A stretch of 64,000 nucleotides of DNA from Cocos nucifera (GCA_006176705.1 QRFJ01002299.1:124001-188000); one strand, 5' to 3'; shown: positions 35,343-48,603, numbered from the stretch's first letter. The notes: generated by a model from the sequence alone, not told the origin. Made by a program: numbers and translations.

Positions 35343-36767
35343 TAGAACTTATAAGTAAAGTGTCCATTTACCAAGGGGTTACTGCACAACGCCATTTTGA
35401 AAGGCTACAAAAAAGTGGCCAATCCCTCTCCTAATAAAAATATATAGATGTGTGCTTTCAGGCTATATCAAGAGATAGTTTCGCTCTCTTTATCTTGTAT
35501 GGAAGGCATGAAATGGATACAAGGCCCTGCAAAGATTTAATCTTACGGCACAAGTTTGCTAGCTATTCCCTAAAGTTTTGTTTTTTCTTCTTCATCTTCA
35601 TTTCTAATTCTCTCTCCATCCCTCCTCCTATTCCGTTTCATTTCTGCATTTATTACTTTTCATCCATCTCAACTATTTGAAATCAGGACCAGACCAGACT
35701 CTGAAGTGGAAACTCGACAGCCTAGACCTGACCAACCATCAATAGCAGCCAGCCCTGTGTAGCTACTTCCCAATTATGGAATGTTTTATCTCATTCTTTT
35801 GGTACTTGTTCAGATTCCAGAAGAATCTCCTCTCAAGTCATCATTCATCATTGTCTCCTTTCACTGCTGCCACAAGTAGCCCTAAACCAGCCTCCCTGTT
35901 GCATCAGGTTTGGTTATCAAACCTACTAAATTTGAGCCAAGATATTCTGCAGTGGTTCCAAACTAATTATCGGTGCATAAGCCCTTCCATGTCACTTTTC
36001 AAGCCTACATACCTGCTTCAGCATTAGATTTGCTTCTAAGTCCATTAAACTTGATGATTTGGACTATGAGATCTTTGTTTCTTGATATCTTTGAACAAAT
36101 TTAAAATAAATCATTTAGAACAAGAGCTGAGGTACCAGCATCAATACAGCACAATACATACCATGCTATAACTACTAACATACTGTACATCTATTGGTGC
36201 AGGCATAGCAAAAATGAGGTGCAAGGCAAAATCACACAAGGATCATAACCATACCAGTCAGTGTTGGCCGTACTACCCTGTACCATCTGATATAGGGCAT
36301 ATTGTAACATACCGATATGCTGTACCGTATGATACACGATACACCGCATGCCGATATTATAAAAGGATGGTACAGGTACAGGGTCTAGTACTAATAAGAC
36401 GAACCTTGATACTAGTACTTTAACGATATCATAAGGTAAGGCCACCATGAAGCAGCACATGCAAGCACTTGAATTCTTTGTTTCGAAAGTCTTGCAATGG
36501 CTTCAACTTGAGCAGAGCATGGTCATGCTCACACAACATCTAAATTTTCATTGGTTATCGCTGAATTTGTTCTCCTTGTGGATTGCTACTATATATTGCT
36601 TATTTATATGTTGAAATAACCCTTTTAGTTTTAAGTGCTCCAATTCATATAGTGTGATTTAAGCTCTACATCATGATTATTAGTTGTCACTCCATTAGCA
36701 TTGGCATGATTTTCATAACTCATAATATATTGCTTGTGCATTGTTTGTTTGAATTACTGTAAGTTCA
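35343..36767. other. unassigned DNA, includes a worn GTACC-rich repeat
   Basis: No gene recognised. Around 36130-36425 many GTACC, GGTAC and ATACC pieces suggest a decayed foldback-like repeat similar to those in the MATE intron, but no ends can be set. Confidence 0.4.
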
Positions 36768-37112
36768 TGATGGGAATCAGGGTTTATGCACATATTCCAG
36801 AAGAAAGCATCGTTAAGAAACCCTAACCCTAATTTTAATTGAGGATTTATTTAGAATCTTTATTTTATTTCTTATTTTATTAATTGGATCTTTTAATTTT
36901 GTTAGGACTTGATAAGAGGAGTTCTATTAGGTTACAAACAAGCAATTAGACTTTTGATAAGATGCTTTTTGTATCTCTATTTAAGAGCTCTATCTGTATA
37001 GAGAACCTCAGACTTGAATGATTAATTAATTAAATTCCTGAAATTCCAGGCTTTGAATCTTTGTTTTTCTTTTCTATTTTTTCTTCTTTCTTTAACTTCT
37101 TTTGGTTTTACA
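36768..37112 (+). repeat. 5' LTR of plus-strand Gypsy element
   Basis: Ends TTTTACA six bases before a primer site. The likely start is TGATGGGAATCAGGG at 36768 (a TG at 36771 is possible). It has a TATTTAAG TATA-like box near 36979 and a pyrimidine-rich end. No second copy is in the window, so the left edge is inferred. Confidence 0.6.
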
Positions 37113-37118
37113 CCAATT

Positions 37119-37130
37119 TGGTATCAGAAC
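37119..37130 (+). promoter_or_regulatory. Gypsy primer-binding site (tRNA-iMet type)
   Basis: TGGTATCAGAAC, one base from the standard TGGTATCAGAGC, just inside the LTR. Confidence 0.85.
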
Positions 37131-38275
37131 GAAAGATCCGCAATTTTCTTGTTCCAGGTGATTTCCCATCATAATTCCTCCGCTCTCTCCCTCTTTCTCT
37201 CAGCCCGTTAGAGCCCAAGACGAACCCACCACCATCATCTTCCCTTCCCCCTATTTTGTCGTCGCAGCCCTCTCCCTTTTCCCCTTTCCGTCTCTCTCCC
37301 TCCCCTCTTCCTTTTTCTTTTTCTATCTTTTCTCTGCCAAATCGCCACTGGACTCGTAACAGCCCTTGTTGAGGTAGCAGCCGACGCAACCAACTGGGAG
37401 ACCGGCCTTGACGGATAGAAAACACGTCTCTTCCGACCGCCACCCTTCCGACCGCCAAATCGAGCAACTCCGCTGTCGATTGCCGCCCTTCCATCCTTCA
37501 CCAACTTCTCGCTCCCCATTTGTGCTGCCTTCATAAAAATCGCAGTCCAACCCACCGCCTCTCGCCATCGCCGGCATCATCGCCGACGTCCGCCTCCAAT
37601 CTCCCACCCCACTCACCATCGTCTTCGCCTCCCCCACTGACGTCGAGCTCTTCCTTCCGAGAGTTTCAGTCAGGTGAGGGGTTCGAATCGATCACCTCCC
37701 TCCTTCCTGCAACCCCATCATCGGCCGCTTGCCATCATCCATTGTGCCGTTAATCAGCCGGAATCCATCGGCCCTCCTTCGCCAGTCAACTAGAGTCTTA
37801 GAGACAATCGGAGAAAAGACACGAAAGGTGCTGCCTTCATTCTGAAGGAAAACATGCGGTCCACAGACTGCGTGTGATCAATAGTCTATAGACCGAGCGT
37901 GATCAACGGTCTATAGACCGCTCGGTCTATAGACCGCTCGGTCTATAGACCGGATTTGTAGACCCAAAAAAAAAGTCTCTCTTGTCTTCAACCTGCAAGC
38001 ATCACAAGGTGGTATTTAATTTCGTCTGGTGAAAGGCACAATCCCTTCATTAAATTTTAGATTTTTTTTAAATCTTTGGATAATTTATATTATTATTTAG
38101 GCCCATATTTTTCCCACATATTTGCTGTTGCATGCACCAAACATCCACATAATTTATCATTGCACGTACCAAAAACATAGACATTATGTTTAACCCTACA
38201 ATTTTATTGTGAGCATCATAACTAAAATTTTAAGTACATATAGTATTTAATTAATATTAAATCTCTTTTGCCATC
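37131..38275 (+). other. Gypsy leader
   Basis: Pyrimidine-rich first half with low-complexity frames on both strands, then a palindromic tandem repeat at 37883-37952, then AT-rich sequence to the gag start. No convincing gene. Confidence 0.6.
37883..37952. repeat. tandem 14-bp palindromes CGGTCTATAGACCG
   Basis: Perfect palindromes at 37907-37920, 37923-37936 and 37939-37952, spaced 16 bp apart, with a variant copy AGTCTATAGACCG at 37883-37895. Surrounding GGTCCACAGACTGCG and GTGATCAACG pieces suggest a longer ancestral unit. Confidence 0.95.
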
Positions 38276-39040
38276 ATGACTATTGGTAATCTGAAAGACG
38301 CATATACTGCTAGGGAAAAAGAACTTGAATATGTCAAAAATACTCAAACAGCTTTCCAAGAGACCTTAAACCAGATATGCCAGTCTTTAGACCAACTTCA
38401 CACTGAGATTAGTGAGCTTCGTGCTATCCAAGTAAATAGCCGCGTAGACATGGCAAATCTCATAGATCAACAAGTAGAACACCAAATTTTCCTAAGAGAG
38501 TTAATATTAGGCAAACAACCTCTAAAAGATGATTTTTCTAGTAGTCAATCTATTCATCAATCTCTTTCACAAAACCTTAAATCTACTGGAAACTAGAGTT
38601 ATGTTATGCACACTAGTCAAACATCCCTAATCTACACAACAGCACCTCCGATTACCTACCACTCTATGAATAATTTTGAGGGTTCTCATTATCATAGGGT
38701 AGATAAGTATGATCGAGAGGGCTATGAGGGAGAAATAGAGCTGCCGAATTACACATCTAGATATCCTAGACAGTCTACTAGGTATGAACGAAATCCTGGA
38801 CACTTTAGACCCCAAGGATAATAATTTAGAGCATATCCAAATACATATGAAGATTTAGAAAAATCACTTAAACGGATTAAGGTTGAAGTCGCCTCTTATG
38901 ATAGTAGGTTAGATCCAGAGGCATTCCATGACTGGTTATTGGATTTACACCTATTTTAAGTGGTATCATATGTCAGATGCCTCTCGCATCCGTTTTACAA
39001 AAATGAAGCTAATAAGTTCTACCAAACGGTATTGGCAAAC
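38276..39040 (+). pseudogene. Gypsy gag, first part
   Basis: The ATG at 38276 opens a 106-codon frame rich in Glu, Gln and Leu (LNQICQSLDQLHTEISELRA), likely a coiled coil. After a stop come HYHRVDKYDREG and then YPNTYEDLEKSLKRIKVEV...SYDSRLDPEAFHDWL, resembling the gag capsid start where DPxxFxxWL is common. It is cut at 39040 by the non-autonomous LTR element and continues at 46440. Several stops occur. Confidence 0.72.
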
Positions 39041-41722
39041 TGTCATGCCCCCGACCCGAAATCGTGAGCTAAAGATCATGGCAACCGCCACACACTCATA
39101 GGAAACTCTTCCTACAAGCATGCAAAGCATCTCATTATGCTATCATGAAGCAACAGCGGAATAATTAATCAATAAATTAATTCCAAAATTCAACTAATTA
39201 AAATCTAATTACAATATTTATAAAGTTCAACAATGCTCAAAAGATCTTACATCGGCTTCAACAAAATTTCTATCTAAAACAAGAGTATCGATGTTCCGCA
39301 TCTAATCATCTTATATGTCTCTAATCACTCTCCCATACATACTCCTATATCACCTTATTTCTCAAGATCTGTAAAAACAATAAAATAAGGTGATGAGCTT
39401 GACAGCCCAATAAGCAATGATCACTTTAACTAGATTTTATTAGGCAATAAAATAAATTATCACTTATAGAAAATAAGCATATAAAGTTCATTAGTTTGAA
39501 ATCAATTTCTATTATGCAGTGTTTTCAAATTACTATCATGCCAAATTCAATCTTTTTGAGTTTTTTTTCAAAAATTCAGTTTTCTTTTAAATTATCAAAT
39601 TCTTATCATTCTTATCATTCATTTTTATCAGCCATGAGCTGACCACATTATCCCTATGGTAGGATCATAACACCGTGTATCATCTTGCGATGAGCTGCGA
39701 ATCATCTAGCAGCAATGTCCTTCGAAACTGCTGGTCTACTAGCAGTTAGTCGCTGGTCAGCTAGCGACATAAACCCTTAGGATTAAATCTTTGCCAACGT
39801 ATTAGCTCCCATTGGCGGGGTCCTCTACATAGTCAGACTGAGAGTTCAAATCATCTTAATTCATAATTCATGTTTCTTGTTTTAGTTCGATAGGAATGCA
39901 TATAACTATGTAGTATCAAAATCAATTAAGTGTAATACATAATAAGATCAATACTTTCAATCATGCTTCATCATAACATTTCAAAAATAAGATACTTTTA
40001 ATAACAAAATATTATTGATCAAATTCATGCATCGTTTCATAAATCAAGCCAAGAAAATGTTTTATAAATTGCCGATAAATCTAGAAAAGGTGAAACAATA
40101 CTTACCCCATACGTTTTCCAATAAATCCATATTATTCTTGCAATTTCTTTCCAAAATCTTTTATTCATAGGTCACGTCGCAGTATCCCATTATCAAACAT
40201 CTACAATCCTAAAGAGAATTAATTTCAATAATTAAAAAGCATGCCAATAAATCGAAAAAATAGGTTGACGGTAGTTACATCCAACAGTCCGGATCAATCT
40301 AGTCATCTTTATTTCATCGATCAAGGTTAGACTAGAAGACAGATGACTTAAAGTCTATTTTCTGGATCAAATTGGATTCGAAGTGGCACAATCAAAAATC
40401 TTTCATTGAGTTCATGGATCAAGTGGAGAGAAAAACTTAAAGGAGAGAAAAACTATGAAGATGAATCAGAACTAATCAGGCGATATAGTCCAATAATTCG
40501 ATCAATCATATCAAGATAATTTAAATCAAATCATGATGAAGTTATCCCATAGATAATTTAATAAAATCATGGGTGATAAAATCTAAAGATGTCTGGTTTG
40601 GTCAAGGTGAGTGCCGGTACGCTGTCCGACGATCATGGATCAAAACCCCTTCATTAGAGCATTCAAAATCATTATCAATCTTTTCAAAATATCTAGGAAA
40701 TCCCAGAAGAGAGATTATGAGGAAACACAAGCAGTCTAGAGAGAATTTTAGAGAGAGAAAATTATAGAAAGAGAAAGTAGAGAGAGAAAGCTAAGAGGAA
40801 AAGAAGAGAGAAAGAGGGAGGAGAGAGAAAATCTTTTTCTTTCTTTTGTTTTTCTTTTCTTCCTTTCTTTTTTCTAAAATCCAATAATCATATTCGAGAG
40901 AGAAAATAGGAGAGGAGATAGGGAGAGAATGAATCTTCGAGATAGAAAGTGGGATTCAGACTTAGAGGAGGGAGAAAGGGAAGAGAGAGAAATTCTCTCT
41001 CTTTTTTCTTTTCTTTTTTTCTTTTTTTTCCTGTCATGAAATAGAGGACCCTTGGTCCTCTTTCTTTTCTCATGGAGTAGGGGAGGTTCTTCTTCCCCTT
41101 GTTCCCAGGGTAGGGGAGGGTATTCTCTCGGTCGACAATAGCCATGGCCGAAGAAGGCCACGACGGCAATAGCCGACCAAGTCTGGTGACTGGCGACGGC
41201 CAAACAGCAGTGGGAAAAAACATGAAAACGGACGGAAGAACAGAAGTTTCCAAAATCCTAATTTTTCCTTCAAAATACAGCAAATAGGTACTCAAAATCT
41301 CAGTCTAAATTTCAAAAAGAGATCAAAGAGAAACTTCTTAAAGGATTACCTAGTTTTTGACGAGTTTTTGATCCAATTTTTTGGTGGTCAAATCAAGTTT
41401 GAAATGTTGGTTCTTCAAGAAGAAAACAAGGAGAAAGAACAGCGATTTTTGGTGATTTTCCGATGACTGGACTGCAAGTTTCGAGGGAGGCTTTGGCCCC
41501 TCTCAATTTAAAGATGGCCGGAGGAGTTCGAGTCCTCCCCGACTTCTTTCTTCGTGAGCAGAGATTCACAGAAGAGGACTCCCGATGGAAGTCCAATTCC
41601 CACCCAACACGTGCACAGCACGTGCTGGCCCAAAAAATTTTTTTTTGGTTTGCTGCATTGAGATCTATGCTGGTGGGGGTTCAGATCAAGTTGATTAGGC
41701 CCGATTGAGCTGGGGTATTATA
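39041..41722 (-). repeat. LARD-like element 3' LTR
   Basis: From TGTCATGCCCCCGACCCG to GGGGTATTATA in plus orientation. Matches 43812-46434 along its length, including the 39660 CATTATCCCTATGGTAGG block and the GA/CT-rich segment near 40740-41040. The final CA has decayed to TA. Open frames in it are matched in the other LTR but look like low-complexity sequence. Confidence 0.92.
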
Positions 41723-41746
41723 TTCTTCCCCCCTAAAAGAAATTTC
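41723..41746 (-). promoter_or_regulatory. LARD-like element polypurine tract
   Basis: On the minus strand it reads TTTCTTTTAGGGGGGAAGAA directly before the 3' LTR, the expected plus-strand primer. Confidence 0.85.
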
Positions 41747-43792
41747 ATCCCCGAAATTTCCTATCAAAGATTTTCAAACCTTAAGGTTTCACAATCATGA
41801 TCTTATTAAGACAAAGTTCAATTCCTTATGACTTGACTCTTCATGTAGATGATCAAAATCGAACCCATCTCTTGTAAATGGAAGAAAAAAAATCAATCGT
41901 CTTAATTTTGAATATGAATTTCAATTTTCTTTTATCAAAATATCAATTATTCTTAATTAATCAACCCATCATAAGATAGGAGATCATACTAATATGAACC
42001 ATACATTGATATTCCAATCAGTCGAGAATTCAAGATATTTCCTCTTATTCGTACTTTCAAAAGTCAAAGATTCATCATTCTAATCTCATCCTCGAACTTT
42101 TTAATTCTCGATGCAACTTCATCAATAATTTATTTCATAAGAAAAAGGTCAATACCATCAATGTTGATCATAATTAAAACTATTATTTTTGGTAATCGAA
42201 ATCAGTCTTTTAATTCGAGATAAAGATATTAAGTTTCTCACCAGATTCCTTAATTGCTCATGATTTGATCAATTTATCACAAGATCATAAACAAATTTTA
42301 CTATACTCTCCATAAATGAATATTTGAGTATAAAAATCTAAGATCAAATTCAAGGATCGATAAACAATCTCAAATTCCTTCTAAGTTTTAATAGATAGAG
42401 AAGTATAAGGTTCAATTCTAGGATAAGAAAATTTTATCTTTAAATATTTCAAATCCAAAATCAGGAATCAAGGATTCCCCATTAAGACTCAAGATGCTAA
42501 AAATTGTTAACACAATAGACCTAAGATTAATTTTTGAAAATCATATGGCAATATCCGAAAAATCCAGAGTCAAGATTATTGTCATTTCCATTATCAATGA
42601 ATTTTTTTGTAGAGACAATCAAATCAAATCATCTATCATAACTTTTTGACTCAAAGAATCAATATTGCTAACTTAGCTCAAAATAATCCAGATCATCATG
42701 CTTTCGCTACGCACTCTAATCTAACAATCAAATTTTCTTAGATTCACAAAACGGCTTTCAATCAAAATATATTATTGTGTTTTGAAAAGATTCCAAATTT
42801 ATTTTCTAAGTAGGTCAAAAGAACTTTTAAGTCTCATTCTCAATACATATTGAGCACATCAATGTATATATATTCAAAACCATCATATAAGCTAAAAATG
42901 AACTTCCAATTCTCATCCCTACTTATTGTATGGTGCACAACCATTTTAATTAACCTTTGAGTCCAATATCATATTTAATCCATCACATAAGTTTATTGTG
43001 ACCTAATATGAATTACAATTTCATACGTGTCCCAAAATCTCAAATAAATATAATTAAGATTTTTTTTTATCTTAATCAAAAGATGGTAGTCAAAAATTGC
43101 ACCAGCAACTTCAACAACAATTACAGAAAATTTCCCGATCAATAAACCTAAACTTTAAATTGAAATTTCATACACACTATATAGTCTCCAATAAGTAAAC
43201 AAGATTTATAATTTGGAATAAAAATAAAAATTAAAGATTTCACCAAAATAAATATCCTACAATCTCACAATCGATTTCATTAATAAAGCCAAATAGACTT
43301 CTTTGTAATATCCCCAACTGTACATTCCTCCTCACATGCCAGTTTATACATGATCCATACACCATGTTCAACTTGAAAAAAAATATTCTAATCAAATATC
43401 ATAAAAGATTTTCTTAGTCCAACCTGGAATAATATTTTATCACCAAATCTTTACCTTGCCATGAATAATTAACTTCTCAACTAGGAACAATATCATAGTA
43501 TTACTCCTACATTGATGTATAACAAAATTTCATGATCAATTCTCTTGCGACTTCTTTATATCAAAATCCAAATAATCATAACATGATCCATTGATTATCA
43601 ATCATCTATCAAATCCTCTAAATAATAATTCTTAAGTGATTTTTTTTTCATTTTTAATAACAAGGCTTAGTCACAAATTATGAAGACAACTTATACTGTA
43701 ATTGTGATTGATCAACATCCCAATGTCTCTAGTGTCTATCCACTTACACTCATCCTATATTCGATTCTAAGTATCATAATTTATCTACTTAT
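41747..43792 (-). other. LARD-like element interior, no coding sense
   Basis: About 2 kb of AT-rich DNA dense in stops on both strands. No retroelement motif found. Confidence 0.8.
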
Positions 43793-43804
43793 GCTCTGAT
43801 ACCA
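43793..43804 (-). promoter_or_regulatory. LARD-like element primer-binding site
   Basis: Minus-strand TGGTATCAGAGC, seven bases inside the 5' LTR. Confidence 0.92.
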
Positions 43805-43811
43805 CTTTAAT

Positions 43812-46434
43812 TGTCATGTCCCTGACCCAAAATCGCGAGCTAGGGGTCATAGCAACCGCCGCACACTCATAGAAAACTCTTTCTACAAGCATGCAAGGCA
43901 TCTCATCATGCTATCATGAAATAACAATGGAATAATTAATCAATAAATTAAATCCAAAATTTAACTAATTAAAATCTAATTACAATATTCTATAAAGTTC
44001 AACAATGCTCCAAAGAACTTACATCGGCTTTAACAAAATTTCTATCTAAAACAAGAGTATCGATGTTCCGAATCTAATCATCCAGTCTATCTCTAATCAC
44101 TCTCCCATACATACTCTTATATCATCTTATTTCTCAAGATCTGTAAAAACAATAAAATAGGATGATGAGCTTGACAGCTTAGCAAGCAGTGATCACTTTA
44201 ACTAAATTTTATCAGATAATAAAATAAATTATTACTTATAGAAAATAAGCATATAAAGTTCATCAATTTGAAATCAGTTTCTATTATGCAGTGTTTTCAA
44301 ATTACTATCATGCCAAATTCAATCATTTTGAGTTTCTTTCAAAAATTTAATTTTATTTTAAATTATCAAATTCTTGTCAATCGTTCTTATCATTCTTTTC
44401 GTTCTTATCATTCTTATCATTTATTCTCGTCAGCCATGAGCTATGACCACATTATCCCTACGATAGGGTCATAACACCACGTATCATCTTGCGATGATCT
44501 GCAAATCATCTAGCAGCAATGTCCTTCGAAACCGCTGGTCTGCTGGCAGTTAGTCGCTGGTCTGCTGGCGACATAAACCCTCAGGACTAAATCTTTGCCA
44601 ACATAATAGCCCCGATTGACGAGGTCCTTCACATAGGCTGAGAGTTCAAATCATCTTAATTCATAATTCTTTTCATAATTCATGTTTCTTGTTTCAGTTC
44701 GATAAAAATGCACATAACCATGTAGTATCGAAATCAATCAAGTGAAATACATAATAAGATCAATACTTTCAATCATGCTTCATCATAACATTTCAAAAAT
44801 AAGATACTTTTAATAACAAAATATCATTCATCAAATTCATGCATCGTTTCATAAATCAAGCCAAGAAAATATATTATAAATATATTCATAGATCACATCA
44901 CCATACCTTATTATCAGACATCTACAATCCTATAGAAAATTAATTTCAATAATTAAAAAGCATGCCCATAAATCGAAAAGATAGGTTAATGGCAATTACA
45001 TCTAACGGTCTGGTTCATTCTAGTCATCTTAACTTCATCGATCAAGATTAGACTAGGAGACAGATGGTTCAAAGTCTATTTTCTAGATCAAATTGAATTC
45101 AAAGTGGCATAATTGAAATCTTTCATTGAGTTCATGGATCAAGTGGAAAGAGAAACTATGAAGATGAATCAGAACTAATCAAACGATATAATCCGACAAT
45201 CCGATCGATCAAATCAAGATAATTTAAATCAAATCATGATGGAATTATCCCACAAATAATTTAATAAAATTATGGATGATAAAATCTAAAGATGTCTGAT
45301 CTGGTCAAGGTGGGTGCCGGTACGCTGTCCGGCGATCATGGATCAAGACCTCTTTGTTAGAGCATTCAAAATCATTATCAATCTTTTCAAAACATCTAAG
45401 AAATTCCAGGAGAGATTTTGAGGAAACATAAGCAGTCTAGATAGAGAATTTTAGAGAAAAAATTCTAGAAAGAAAAAATAAAGAGAGTTGTAGAGAGAGA
45501 AAGTTGAGAGGAAAAGAAGAGAGAGAAAGAGGGAAAAGAGAGAAAATCTTCTTCTTTCTTTTCTTTTTCTTTTCTTTCTTTTTTTCTAAAATCCAATAAT
45601 CACGTTAGAGAGAGAAAATAGGGGAGAGGAGATAGGGATAGAAAATGAATCTTCTAGAGAGAAAGTGGGATTCAAACTCAGAGGGAGAGAGGGAAGAGAG
45701 AGAAATTCTCTCTTTCTTTTCTCTTTTTTTTCCTTTTCTTTTTTTTTTTTTCCTGTCATGAAACAGAGGACCTGTGGTCCTCTTTCTTTTCTCATGGAAC
45801 AAGAGAGGTTCTTCTCCTTGTTCCCAGGGCAGGGGAGGGTATCCTCCTGGCCGACAATAGCCGTGGCCAGAGAAGGCCACGGCGGCAACAATCGGCCAGG
45901 TCTGGTGACCGGCGGCGGCCAAACGGCAACGAGAAATAACATGAAAACGGATGGTAGAACAAGGGTTTCCAAAATCCTAATTTTTCTTTCAAAATGCAGC
46001 AAATAGGTACTCAAAATCTCAGTCTAAATTTCAAAAAGAGATTAAAGAGGAACTCTTAAAGGATTACCTGGTTTTTGATGGGTTTTTTATCCAATTTTTC
46101 GACGGTCAAATCAAGTTTGAACTGCCGGTTCTTCAAGAAGAAAACAAGGAGAAAGAACAGCGATTTTTGGTGATTTTTCAATGACTGGACTACAGGTTTC
46201 GACGGAGGCTTTGGCCCCTCTCAATTTAAAGACGACCGGAGGAGTTCGAGTCCTCCCCGGCTTCCTTCATGAGCAGAGATTCACGAAAGAGGACTCCCAA
46301 TGGGAGTCCAATTCCCACCCAGCACATGCACAGCACCTACTGGCCCAAATTTTTTTTTGGTTTGCTGCACTGAGATTTGTGCTGGTGGGGGTTGAGATCA
46401 AGTGGATTAGGCCCGATTGGGTTGGGGCATTACA
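43812..46434 (-). repeat. LARD-like element 5' LTR
   Basis: From TGTCATGTCCCTGACCC to GGGGCATTACA in plus orientation, 2623 bp; in element orientation it starts TGTAATGCCCCAACCC. Confidence 0.93.
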
Positions 46435-46439
46435 CAAAC

Positions 46440-47100
46440 TGTTGAAAGGGACTTAGAACGAGTAGGTCATCCAGCTATAATACTTTGGGAGGAAATAAAA
46501 TTTAAGCTACGTAAAAAATGTTCCTATTTATTACAAAAATCAGTTATTAGATCAATAGTATACTTTTAGGCAAAAAAATACTAGCGTCACTAGCTACATG
46601 ACTCATTTTGGGAATCTACAGTTGAGGTATGATATATCTACGAAGTCATGAAAATCGGTTTCTAAATTTATTAACGATTTACGAAATGATCTAAAAAGGA
46701 AAGTCTCCTTGTATTCCCTAGATTCTGTAGGAGAAGCATATCATAAAGCTCTAGAAATTGAGAAATTTCATAAAACTTTATGTCTACGAAGAGTTTCTTT
46801 TTCTGGTGAATCTCAGTATAAATCTATCCCTATTAGTCGTATAAGGAGTGTATCACAAGCAGTCCCTTTCCGTTAAAAACCGAATCCCACAGATACTAGG
46901 ACCTGAGAATTTGTGCCAAAGATATCTCAATCAGCTAGTTCTTCAAACATAGTGTCACTATTGTCATGGAAATGATCACATAACTGCTAGATGTCCACGC
47001 CGTACTCTAACCATAGAAACAGAATATGAGAAAATAATACCAGCTGAAAATGCACTAGAAGACTTTAATCCGCTAGAACCAGCTAATTCAAAAGAAAAGT
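46440..47100 (+). pseudogene. Gypsy gag, second part with zinc knuckle
   Basis: Continues the gag cut at 39040: ERDLERVGHPAIILWEEIK follows directly, in keeping with gag capsid sequence. Around 46950-46990 the frame reads CHYCHGNDHITARC, a complete CX2CX4HX4C zinc knuckle. Several stops and frameshifts lie between. Gag would form particles and bind the RNA. Confidence 0.78.
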
Positions 47101-47129
47101 ATGATGAAGAATATGAGAAATCAGGAGGT

Positions 47130-47832
47130 CATATTAACATCATGTGCTATATGGTCACCACTCCTGCAGACTCTAAGACTTGGAAACGTACTAGTATTTT
47201 TCACACATATGCCCAATGTAACGATAAGGTCTATAAACTTGTCATTGATGGTGGTAGTTTTATGAATGTTATATCTAAATCCGCTGTTAATTAACTAAAG
47301 CTGAAACCTTAACCCCATCCTTACCCGTATAGAGTTGCTTGGGTAGATAAAACATCTCTCCCAATTAATGAATATTGTCTAGTGCTAATTAAAATGGAAG
47401 CTTATTCTGCTGAAATTGTGTGACGTGTTGCCGAGGTAACTAGTGTCTTATTAGGTCGACCTTAGATTTATGATGTTAGATGCTTATAATTTTGGTAGAG
47501 AAAATACCTATATTTTTACGTATAAAGACAAGAAAATTAGGTTAAATCCTGTCAAACCTAGCGTGTCCCGATCTGTTAGAAAAGATAAAAGTTCTCAAAT
47601 TTTCAATCAGAAAAACTATCACATTTTAATCCATAAAAAATTTGAAGAAGAGAGTTCAGAGACTGAAATTATGTTAGCAGTCATTCCCAAAGGAGAAATT
47701 CGATTGACCTCAAACATCCAAGATAACCCACCTCCTGAGATTGAACTCCTATTAAAAGAATTTAAGGATGTGACCCTAAAAGAAATACTAGATGGCCTTT
47801 CCTCCCTTGCGAGATATTCAACACACCATTGA
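47130..47832 (+). pseudogene. Gypsy protease and linker
   Basis: LVIDGGSFMNVISKSAV near 47235-47290 is the retropepsin active-site region (D-G-G instead of D-S/T-G) of Gypsy elements. The frame then breaks at stops. The open stretch 47470-47832 reads MLDAYNFGRENTY...FTYKDKKI and ELLLKEFKDVTLKEI, the usual linker leading into RT. Confidence 0.75.
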
Positions 47833-47859
47833 TTTAGTTCAGGATCATAAATACCTAAT

Positions 47860-48600
47860 GTTCCACATTATAGGTTGAATTCTAAGGAACGTGAGGAAAT
47901 GAGAAGACAAGTAGATGATATATTACAAAAAGGTTATATTCGTCCTAGTCACAGTCCATGTGCTGTCCCAGCTCTTCTGACACCAAAGAAAGATGGTACA
48001 TGGAGGATGTGTGTAGATAGCAAGGCCATCAATAGAATTACTATCAAGTATAGATTTTCCATTCCTAGGCTTGAAAATATGCTTGACCAGTTAGCTGACT
48101 CTGTAATCTATTCTAAATTTGATTTGCGTAGTGGGTATCACCAAATTAGAATCCAACCTAGAGATAAATAGAAAACTGCTTTTAAAATCCAGGATGGACT
48201 TTATGAATGATTAATTATGCCATTTGGATTATCCAATGCTCCTAGTACATTTATAAGATTTATGACTGAATTGTTAAGACCATTCATTGGTAGATTCTTA
48301 GTCATCTATTTTGATGATATCCTAGTTTATAGTAGATCTAGAGAAGAACACCTAGATCATCTTAGAGAAATCTTTATTACTCTTAGACCTGCTAGATTAT
48401 ATATTAATCTTAAAAAATATTCATTCCTATAGGATCAAGTACTATTTTTAGGATAAGTTATATCTTTCCATGATATCATAGCTGACCCTGAGAAGGTGAA
48501 AGCAATTAGAGAATGACCTAAATCAAAATCCCTTTCTGAAGTTTGAAGTTTTTATGATCTAGCCTCTTTCTATAGACGATTTATTAGAGAGTTTAGTACC
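47860..48600 (+). pseudogene. Gypsy reverse transcriptase with in-frame stops
   Basis: Reads YIRPSHSPCAVPALLTPKKD, WRMCVDSKAINRITIKYRF, SKFDLRSGYHQIRI, then MPFGLSNAPSTFIRFM, and the intact catalytic box VIYFDDILVYS near 48300-48335. The segment RSFYDLASFYRRFI follows. Single-base changes give stops at RDK*KTAF, YE*LI and SFL*D, and near 48455. The pattern resembles chromovirus RT of the CRM/Galadriel type; this lineage call is from reading only. Confidence 0.87.
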
Positions 48601-48603
48601 ATC

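Larger units (their letters stand above)
39041..46434 (-). mobile_element. non-autonomous LTR retrotransposon (LARD-like)
   Basis: A 7394-bp element with 2682- and 2623-bp LTRs and a 2.09 kb interior. The perfect 5-bp duplication CAAAC flanks it at 39036-39040 and 46435-46439. The primer site TGGTATCAGAGC and the polypurine tract place it on the minus strand. No gag, protease, RT or integrase could be read in the interior on either strand, so it depends on another element for movement. The LTR start TGTAATGCCCC and the tract TTTTAGGGGGGAAGAATAT resemble chromovirus-type Gypsy LTR junctions; that parentage is an inference. Confidence 0.92.

Noticed and set aside
36191..36460. Open frames in the GTACC-rich region
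   Set aside because: Decayed repeat sequence, no protein motif.
37108..37753. Overlapping frames on both strands in the Gypsy leader
   Set aside because: Pyrimidine-rich leader; no motif, and gag starts later at 38276.
40874..41295. Frames of 109-135 codons also found at 45586-46014
   Set aside because: Shared because both lie in LTRs of one element; rich in Lys/Arg/Ser low-complexity, no domain.
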